The notes beneath the pieces were generated by a model. That model saw only the letters and a list, made by a program, of their open reading frames with translations. It did no database searches and had not been told where the DNA came from. A stretch of DNA of 64,000 nucleotides, taken from IMG/VR virus record IMGVR_UViG_3300005337_000441, positions 62,001-126,000 of that record; one strand, 5' to 3'. This document shows, one piece after another, positions 58,025-64,000 of this stretch. A program made the translations under genes and the position numbers. Position 1 is the stretch's first letter, and each line of letters starts with the position of its first letter. The DNA comes from a virus.

Positions 58025-59587
58025 ATGCAAGCAACTGCGCACGTTCATGTTCCGAGTGCGACACCATACGTCAAGCTCGAACACGGAGAAGATAGCGTCA
58101 CCTTCTCCATCTCTGTTTTCAGTCGAAAGAACTTCCAAGGAGAGTCTGAGGGAACTTTCGATCACATCAACCAGTACTGGGCACAACTCCCCGCAGCCCG
58201 CCAAAACAAGATCTTCGAAATCTACAAGGCCATCGAGCATGGCATGGACAACATCTACAAGCAACAAGACCTGACGGAATACCTGACGGATCGTGTTGCT
58301 GAGCTGATCGCGGCGCATGACCTGGACGCCGTGCAGTACTGGGTCCAAAACAAGTCCACCATCGTGATCCCTGGTGTTTTCGATGTGGACTACCAGCATT
58401 CCTTTGACAACAACACAAGCCGCGAGAAGACCTACACCCGTGGGGACTACGTCAAGCTGGTGTCGTTGTCGGTGTTGCTGCGCTGCATGATCCCGGTGTG
58501 GGGTACGTACATCTCCCACGTCCGTTCACTCACCGGCACGCTCTTCAAGGAAACGGCTGCGTTCAAGCTGCTCAACAAGTCCCCGATCGTTCACAGCGAA
58601 GCCATGCAAAAGCTGCGGACCTACGTCGAGAACATCGTCGGCGAGGACAAGTACAACCCGAACGTCGTTCACCAGGGCATCTCCTCCGAGGACTTCTGCT
58701 ACTGGCTCACCGCCATGATCTGCATTCGCAGGTTGTGCGTGGGTAACGTCTACGGAGCCGAGCCGCGTGCTCACCTCGTGGCGTTCATCTACAAGTTCAT
58801 CATGCGGCACATCCAGGGTGCGGAGACTTCCTCCGAAACCGCGGTGCGCGACAAGAAGAACGACGAGCAAGAAGCCAGCAGCTTCGGTGACAAGATCTCG
58901 GTGCTGGAGCGGTACAAGATCAAGTTCAATCTCTCGCCTGGCGAGATGGTCGAGCTTGAGATGACCATGCGCGACATGTGGGAAGCCGCGAACAAGATCA
59001 CGAGTCGTATCGACCCGGACGTCTTTAGGCGGGCGATGGTCACGTCGCTGGAACTGGCCAACAAACGCTTGACGGACCCGCAGATCAACATCCTGCGCTG
59101 GGTTTTCAAGAGCGTCATCTCGCCGCGCGGCATGATGTACCTACCCAATCCCACGGTCGTGGCAGCGCTCGGTGCCTGCGAAGCGATCCTCTGGTCGCTC
59201 GGCTACAAGTACCCGGCCATCCTCGTGACGTGCTATCCCGAGGTGAGTGAGCGTCCGTCCGAGTTGCGTGTCTCGCACACCGACTCCAAGATGCAGATCC
59301 CGGCCGATCTCCAGGCGAAGCTCGCCTATCTCTATCCCTTCAGCCGTCAAGTGAAGGGCAAGAAGTCCGACAACAATGGTCAAGACGTCAAGGTGGTGAA
59401 CCCCACTGCCAAGACCATCTCTGACCTCGCTGACAACCTGCGTATGTTCGCTTGGCGCCCCACGTGCCATGAAGACATGCTCATGGAAGTCTTTGGTGTG
59501 ACCAACCGCCGTGCGCCCGTGCGTCCTGACATCAAGATCGAGATCACTCGTCTGGTGGTGGACATCGGTGAACGCCGCTGGACTTAA
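58025..59587 (+). CDS. Protein in the position of phiKZ gp68 (possible RNAP accessory subunit)
   Basis: 520 residues, ATG 58025 with GAGGGGAT upstream. Largely helical, with no motif I can name. Its length and its place three genes before the beta C-terminal gene parallel phiKZ gp68, the extra promoter-recognition subunit of the non-virion RNA polymerase. This is inference from gene order and size, not sequence recognition. It has its own CACATATACT promoter. Confidence 0.7.
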   Translation: MQATAHVHVPSATPYVKLEHGEDSVTFSISVFSRKNFQGESEGTFDHINQYWAQLPAARQNKIFEIYKAIEHGMDNIYKQQDLTEYLTDRVAELIAAHDLDAVQYWVQNKSTIVIPGVFDVDYQHSFDNNTSREKTYTRGDYVKLVSLSVLLRCMIPVWGTYISHVRSLTGTLFKETAAFKLLNKSPIVHSEAMQKLRTYVENIVGEDKYNPNVVHQGISSEDFCYWLTAMICIRRLCVGNVYGAEPRAHLVAFIYKFIMRHIQGAETSSETAVRDKKNDEQEASSFGDKISVLERYKIKFNLSPGEMVELEMTMRDMWEAANKITSRIDPDVFRRAMVTSLELANKRLTDPQINILRWVFKSVISPRGMMYLPNPTVVAALGACEAILWSLGYKYPAILVTCYPEVSERPSELRVSHTDSKMQIPADLQAKLAYLYPFSRQVKGKKSDNNGQDVKVVNPTAKTISDLADNLRMFAWRPTCHEDMLMEVFGVTNRRAPVRPDIKIEITRLVVDIGERRWT

Positions 59588-59628
59588 ACCACATCTCCCC
59601 CCGTATTTACAGCACAAGGAATACCACA

Positions 59629-61089
59629 GTGTTTGAACAAGTCCTGCCGACTCAGGCTCAGCTTCAGATCACTCAACTGGACATCTTGGAAACTGGGACT
59701 TACAACCCCATGTATGCCAGGCCGTTTCAGATGAACGTCTCCGGCGATCGGTTGCAAGACATCACGGCGCGCGTCGAGAACTCGGGCGGTCAAGGTGTCA
59801 GTGCTTCGCTGCTTGGCGGTATTGCAGGTTCTATCCTGCGTCCGACCGAAGCCGCGCAGCATCAAGTGCCCATCCACATGGGTTGGGCTGAAAGGCGTTT
59901 GCGTTTCGTGATGTGGGTCGAGGCTCGCTCGCCCGCAGGCACGGTCTCCAACTACATCTTCCAAGGCTTCACGTCCTACGCGGGTGTCAGCCATGGTGGC
60001 GCCATCGACGAGAAGGAGATGGAGTTCTTCATCAACTCCTACATCCGCACCAATGGCGTCATGGTGCAGACCGATTACGGTACCGAGATGCGATACCAGG
60101 TGACCGAGTCCGCTCAGGTCATCAACGGCCAGATCGTGCGCAACTTGGAAAACCCCGAAGCCGACGTGTACGGTATGCGGCCGGGTGACATCTACACCGG
60201 CATCCAAAGCGGCTACCTGCAAAACGCCTACAGCGGTTACGGTCAAGGTTCGTTGTTGGACACGCGTGTGCAGCTGGGCGGCGACTCCGTCAACTCCAAG
60301 CGTGGCAACTGCCTGCCGAGCAACTACCTGGCCGGCATCGTCACCAACTACCGCACTGCGTCGGACCTCATCAGTTTCGGCCAAGGAACCGAGGACATCT
60401 ACGGTCGTGCGCGTGAGCTCAGCTACGAGCCCTCGCCCAACGAGAACCCGTTCATCCGTCAGCTCTCGCATGTGCGGAGCATGCCCAACCAAACGCGCTT
60501 CACCTATTCCAACCTGCGCACCATCTCTCCCCACATCGACAGCGTGACCACGTTCCGCGTGCTCGGTCCGACGGCGCGTGCCACCATGCACCAAGCCGGT
60601 CAGACCGCGTACTGGCACGGTCGTGACCACGACACGATCTGGGCGAGCCTGCTGAGCAATGCGGTTCCTGCACTCATGACTGAGCTCATGATCGGCCGCA
60701 TCGACTTCAGCTCCACCAACGACGCCATCGGCGGGGTCATCAACACCGCCATCGGCGACATCAGCGGCTTGTCCAACGTGGACATGTCCAGCAACATGAG
60801 GATGTTCATCCACCGTCTGCAGTCCGAGATCCTCTCTGATCTCGCCTACGACGGCCACATCTTCCATCTGCGCATGAGCTGCAACATCTACGGGGAGTCG
60901 ACGATCGATCTGAAGCTGGACGCCAGTCCGCCGTCACGCTTCACCACGCCGTCCTTCAGCGATGGTCTTTTCGCGCCTGTGTTCACTTCGGAGGTCAACT
61001 CCTACAGTAGCATGGTCAACAACTTCGAAGTGCTCATGAACCAGCTGCCGGGTAACGCCGGCAACAAGGGCTTGAACACGGCCATCTGA
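59629..61089 (+). CDS. Unknown conserved-type protein of the RNAP module
   Basis: 486 residues from GTG 59629 (GCACAAGGAATACCACA site). Beta-rich, Ser/Gly/Asn-rich, without catalytic motif: structural character. In gene order it would match phiKZ gp69. Strong codon bias suggests an abundant product, perhaps a virion component. Confidence 0.8.
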   Translation: MFEQVLPTQAQLQITQLDILETGTYNPMYARPFQMNVSGDRLQDITARVENSGGQGVSASLLGGIAGSILRPTEAAQHQVPIHMGWAERRLRFVMWVEARSPAGTVSNYIFQGFTSYAGVSHGGAIDEKEMEFFINSYIRTNGVMVQTDYGTEMRYQVTESAQVINGQIVRNLENPEADVYGMRPGDIYTGIQSGYLQNAYSGYGQGSLLDTRVQLGGDSVNSKRGNCLPSNYLAGIVTNYRTASDLISFGQGTEDIYGRARELSYEPSPNENPFIRQLSHVRSMPNQTRFTYSNLRTISPHIDSVTTFRVLGPTARATMHQAGQTAYWHGRDHDTIWASLLSNAVPALMTELMIGRIDFSSTNDAIGGVINTAIGDISGLSNVDMSSNMRMFIHRLQSEILSDLAYDGHIFHLRMSCNIYGESTIDLKLDASPPSRFTTPSFSDGLFAPVFTSEVNSYSSMVNNFEVLMNQLPGNAGNKGLNTAI

Positions 61090-61099
61090 AAGCAACAAC

Positions 61100-62491
61100 A
61101 TGAATTTGATCCAAGTCTACGAGCCCCTGTTGCAGTTCGCCGGCATGACCGCCGACGAGAAAGGGTACGTCTCGACCTTCGCGAAGGAACCGGTGATCAT
61201 CGGCGGCAACCGCCTGGTGCTGCCCACGGTGTTCCAGCTGCGTGAGTGCATGGAGCGTGAGCGCATCGTCTTTCACCCGATGGCCGAGGACATTGTCCAA
61301 AGCGAATCGCCGGTTGTGAAGAAGCTGCGGCACAACATCGCCGTGCGCGTGAACCAAGCCATCGGCGTGCTGGGTCAAGCCCTCTTGAGCCTTGCGGCCT
61401 CGCCCGCGCTGCACAAGAAGCTCGACCCTCAGCAGTTGAAGCTGCTCACCTCCATCCGCGAAGTCGACCACAAGTCGGCGGAGAACTTCGGCATGGCGGC
61501 AGTGGCCAACATGAAGGAAGCGGCCGATCGGGCATTCGTGCACCTCTACCTCTGCCGGGGTGGCACGCACGAAGGCAAGAAGTACTCGCGCCTGGGCGTG
61601 GTGAGCTTCCCTTGCATCGCCAAGATCAAGGAAGGTGACTTCTACGCCAAGGCCCGGGTCAAGGACAAGGACACGTTCCTGGAGTTGCTGAACTACATGT
61701 TCCCCAACTGCGAGAACGACGACGCCTACAACGTCGGCTCCGATTCCCTGAAGGCGCCGTTCCTGCATGCGCTCATGCTCACCGCCGGTCAACTGGCTGC
61801 CCGCATCAACGAGCTGGTCGAGCTCTTCGAGGAGTACATCCCCTTCTCCGAAGACTTCACCAAGGAAGCGGTGATGTTCAACATGGACTGGTCGCCTGTG
61901 ATCATGAACATGGAAGAACACACGCAGCTCATCAACAGCGTGCCGCCTCAGAGCAGCGCGGTGGTGCCGCCTGAACCCGAAGCGCCTGTGGTGACTGCCG
62001 CTGCGCCGATGGTGCCGGTGATGCATGATCGTCGTGCGCCAGCTCCCGTGGCCGCTCCTGCTCCTGTGATGGCGCCTGAAGTCGTGAAGACCAACGGCGG
62101 CCTGGACTTCAACTCGGTCCTGCGCAAGGCTCAAGCCACAGCCGTGGCCTCAGCCTATCCGGGCGGTGTTGTCGTGCCGCAAGGCATGATGATGGTTCCC
62201 GTGGGCGGCTTGCCTCCGGGTCTGATGCCGGCTGGTGTGCCGATGGGTTATCCGCAGCAAGGCATGATGCCTCAGGGCATGATGCCTCAAGTGCGTGTTC
62301 CGACCTGGGCTCAGCCCTCGCCGGACCAGGTGATGGTGCAGACGCCGCAAGGTCCCATGACGCAAGCCGTGGCCATGCAGTACGGTCTGCAAATCCTGGG
62401 CATCATCGGTCCCGTGAATCAAGGCGCTCCGCAAATGACGCCGAGTGGTTACGGCATGCATCCCGTGCCGGGTTGGGCACAAGGCCGTTGA
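61100..62491 (+). CDS. Unknown protein with Pro/Met/Gly-rich C-terminal tail
   Basis: 463 residues, ten bases after the preceding gene. Helical domain to about residue 280, then a low-complexity tail rich in Pro, Ala, Val and Met (PQQGMMPQGMMPQVRVP) of about 180 residues. Such tails are seen in phage structural or scaffold-like proteins. It would correspond to phiKZ gp70 by order. Ends in a bidirectional terminator. Confidence 0.8.
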   Translation: MNLIQVYEPLLQFAGMTADEKGYVSTFAKEPVIIGGNRLVLPTVFQLRECMERERIVFHPMAEDIVQSESPVVKKLRHNIAVRVNQAIGVLGQALLSLAASPALHKKLDPQQLKLLTSIREVDHKSAENFGMAAVANMKEAADRAFVHLYLCRGGTHEGKKYSRLGVVSFPCIAKIKEGDFYAKARVKDKDTFLELLNYMFPNCENDDAYNVGSDSLKAPFLHALMLTAGQLAARINELVELFEEYIPFSEDFTKEAVMFNMDWSPVIMNMEEHTQLINSVPPQSSAVVPPEPEAPVVTAAAPMVPVMHDRRAPAPVAAPAPVMAPEVVKTNGGLDFNSVLRKAQATAVASAYPGGVVVPQGMMMVPVGGLPPGLMPAGVPMGYPQQGMMPQGMMPQVRVPTWAQPSPDQVMVQTPQGPMTQAVAMQYGLQILGIIGPVNQGAPQMTPSGYGMHPVPGWAQGR

Positions 62492-62492
62492 T

Positions 62493-62550
62493 GACGGCAT
62501 AGACGGCATAGAGCCTGGGCCCCAAAGCCCAGGCTCTAGCCATCTCTTTT
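62493..62550. terminator. Bidirectional terminator with doubled GACGGCATA
   Basis: GACGGCATA occurs twice in direct repeat (62493-62501 and 62502-62510) before a stem TAGAGCCTGGGC with GCCCAGGCTCTA (about 62509-62538), then CATCTCTTTTTT. Serves the + gene ending at 62491 and the minus gene ending at 62559. Confidence 0.87.
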
Positions 62551-62558
62551 TTGAGGTG

Positions 62559-62885
62559 TCAGGGTTTGGTTTGGTAGATGTTTTTCAGCAGATCGATCTC
62601 GTCGAGCTTGGGCACCACCACCTGGCTGATGTCGCCGGTGAAGTCCGCGGGACTGAAGAGGTCGTTGACACGCATCACGGCGTAGTGGTAGCGCTTGTCA
62701 ATCTTCAGGTCCAAAAGCAAACCGAAGAAGTCGCCCTGGTATTTCACGCATTGCGTGTTGGTGAGTTGGTTCACGACCACGCCATCCAGCGTGCGCAGGT
62801 AGGTCAAGTGGTCTTCGATGACCTGCATGAATCCCGCCGAGTAGTAGTCGTCCTCGACAGTGGGGGAAAGTGTATCGATGTCCAT
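62559..62885 (-). CDS. Unknown protein on the minus strand
   Basis: 108 residues from ATG at 62885 (AGGAACCGTTCC upstream on the minus strand); a longer frame to 62942 has no ribosome site. Begins MDIDTLSPTVEDDYYS; acidic alpha/beta sequence. It interrupts the RNAP gene run on the opposite strand. Function unknown. Confidence 0.72.
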   Translation of the reverse strand: MDIDTLSPTVEDDYYSAGFMQVIEDHLTYLRTLDGVVVNQLTNTQCVKYQGDFFGLLLDLKIDKRYHYAVMRVNDLFSPADFTGDISQVVVPKLDEIDLLKNIYQTKP

Positions 62886-62911
62886 GGAACGGTTCCTAAA
62901 TTGTTGCTGGC

Positions 62912-62921
62912 CACATATACT
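62912..62921 (+). promoter_or_regulatory. CACATATACT promoter before the RNAP beta gene
   Basis: Exact consensus; TAGACC at about 62929, 72 bases before the ATG at 63001. Confidence 0.78.
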
Positions 62922-63000
62922 TTCTATGTAGACCCTGATCATCCGATTAGCCGGATGGTTGTAAAAGCCAATCTGAATTGAAGTAAAGAGAGATCCTTCA

Positions 63001-64000
63001 ATGTCGCAAGTTAATGAACTTCGTCCGGAGTTTTGCGGTATTCATTCCGTGAACTTCTTCCCCGCAGGGGACTCCGGTAGCCGTGCCGTCATGTTCGGCG
63101 GCCATTTCTCTCAACGTCTGATCCTGGAGCACTCCACCCCGCAGCGCATTCAAACCGGTGTTGCCCAAGAGCTGGGCAAGTTCACGTTCGGCATCAAGAT
63201 GCCCGAGAACGGCCGCATCATCAAGATCCTGCAACGCTATCCGGCGGGCGTGTCCATCGATTCGCTGGACTACAACCCCGAAACCCTGGTCATCTACGAG
63301 ATCGACGAGACGCACGTCATCGACTGCTTCACGATCCCCAACTTCCAGAGCTTCCACCAGACTTTCGGCTACCGGCTCGTCTTCAAGGACGCGATGAGCC
63401 TGTTGCGACCCAATGCCTTCATCGGCAAGGGCACGGTCTTTGCTGACAGCCCTGGCGTCGGTGACAACCAGAACTACATGTTCGGTGTCGAGCTGGAAAC
63501 TGCCTTCATGTCGCTGCCTGCGACCGCTGAGGACGGCATCATCATCTCGGAAGACGCGCTGCCGAAGCTGAAGTTCCACACCTTCGAAACCCGCAAGGTC
63601 AACTTCGGGGCCAACCAGTTCCCGCTGAACCTGTACGGGACGCTGGAACACTACAAGCCCTTCCCCGATATCGGTGAGCAAATCCGTGAAGACGGCCTGC
63701 TCATGATGTTCCGCTCCTACGACAGCGACCTGGCTCCTGTCGAGATGAGCATCTACGACACGATGGAGCCGGACTTCTACTTCGACACCGCCCTGTACAC
63801 CAAGCCGGGCAAGGGTCGCATCGTGGACATCCAGGTCATCTCCAACAACAACCCCAACCGTCAGCTCCCCGAGCTCATGGCCACTCAGCTGCGCAAGTAC
63901 GAGCGGGCCAAGGTGCGGTTCCACCAGGAGATTGTCGACACCGAGAAGGCGCTGCGTGCCGCGCACAAGAAGAAGTTCGGCACCAACAAGCTCTCGATCA
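63001..64000 (+). CDS. Multisubunit RNA polymerase beta, C-terminal part (3' end outside window)
   Basis: At least 333 residues; the reading is still open at the right edge. SRAVMFGGHFSQ (27-38) matches the beta block around the RALMGSNMQRQ region; GKGTVFADSPGVGDNQ (142-157) and FMSLPATAEDGIIISEDAL (169-187) match the GxxLADG...NMLVAFMPWxGYxYEDAIIIS region. This is the second half of beta; the first half must be elsewhere. By gene order it fits phiKZ gp71-73 of the non-virion polymerase. Confidence 0.9.
   Translation, partial: MSQVNELRPEFCGIHSVNFFPAGDSGSRAVMFGGHFSQRLILEHSTPQRIQTGVAQELGKFTFGIKMPENGRIIKILQRYPAGVSIDSLDYNPETLVIYEIDETHVIDCFTIPNFQSFHQTFGYRLVFKDAMSLLRPNAFIGKGTVFADSPGVGDNQNYMFGVELETAFMSLPATAEDGIIISEDALPKLKFHTFETRKVNFGANQFPLNLYGTLEHYKPFPDIGEQIREDGLLMMFRSYDSDLAPVEMSIYDTMEPDFYFDTALYTKPGKGRIVDIQVISNNNPNRQLPELMATQLRKYERAKVRFHQEIVDTEKALRAAHKKKFGTNKLSI

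Noticed and set aside
59584-60867. 427-codon open frame opposite the 59629 gene
   Set aside because: Same codon-bias artefact; His/Val/Asp-rich nonsense composition.
1-64000. CRISPR arrays, insertion sequences, rRNA
   Set aside because: No regularly spaced direct repeats, transposase-like proteins or rRNA-like sequence were seen.

Overview
This window is part of a large ('jumbo') tailed-phage genome of the phiKZ-like, nucleus-forming type (Chimalliviridae). Four kinds of evidence support this: a PhuZ-like phage tubulin at 6191-7159, a chimallin-like nuclear-shell protein at 31078-32937, split multisubunit RNA polymerase genes (beta-prime N-terminal part at 50084-51490, beta C-terminal part entering at 63001), and a phiKZ-type large terminase at 634-2820. 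Genes are densely packed, mostly on the + strand, often overlap by 1-8 bases, and are mostly small proteins without recognisable function. By eye the GC content is in the mid 50s, which suggests a high-GC proteobacterial host; the host cannot be named from the sequence.

Layout. 1-5.1 kb: end of a + strand gene facing a four-gene minus-strand packaging/virion operon ending in terL. 5.15-5.62 kb: a divergent non-coding region with hairpins. 5.6-7.2 kb: exported lytic transglycosylase and PhuZ. 7.2-14.6 kb: small unknown genes including three tandem paralogs and a DHH-DHHA1 phosphoesterase. 14.6-16.3 kb: a mostly non-coding, highly structured stretch flanking a small CSCxxCGNPR protein; I regard it as a candidate large ncRNA locus. 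16.3-21.3 kb: small genes. 21.4-23.5 kb: divergent family B DNA polymerase palm subunit, then a SLOG/YpsA-like protein. 24.1-26.5 kb: five membrane or lipoprotein genes. 26.6-30.8 kb: small genes with two minus-strand genes that may be virion proteins. 30.8-32.9 kb: chimallin with a long structured leader. 33-50 kb: a long run of small genes with two adjacent HAD phosphatases, dCTP deaminase and a proteasome-like Ntn hydrolase. 50-64 kb: RNA polymerase and replication/recombination module (beta-prime N part, DUF4326-NADAR fusion, SbcD/Mre11-like nuclease, SSB-like protein, a 520-aa protein in the position of the phiKZ gp68 RNAP subunit, and beta C part).

Regulation is unusually readable. A near-invariant CACATATACT element lies a short distance upstream of about eleven genes or operons, including PhuZ and the RNAP genes. 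A second promoter-like element (GATGTAAAAA...GTATATCTATTGGAG) occurs only before chimallin and before the structured RNA locus. Many gene ends carry hairpins whose base is the conserved pair GACGGCATA/TATGCYGTC. Together these suggest phage-specific initiation and termination signals serving the phage's own RNA polymerases. All functional statements are from reading sequence motifs; no database search was possible.
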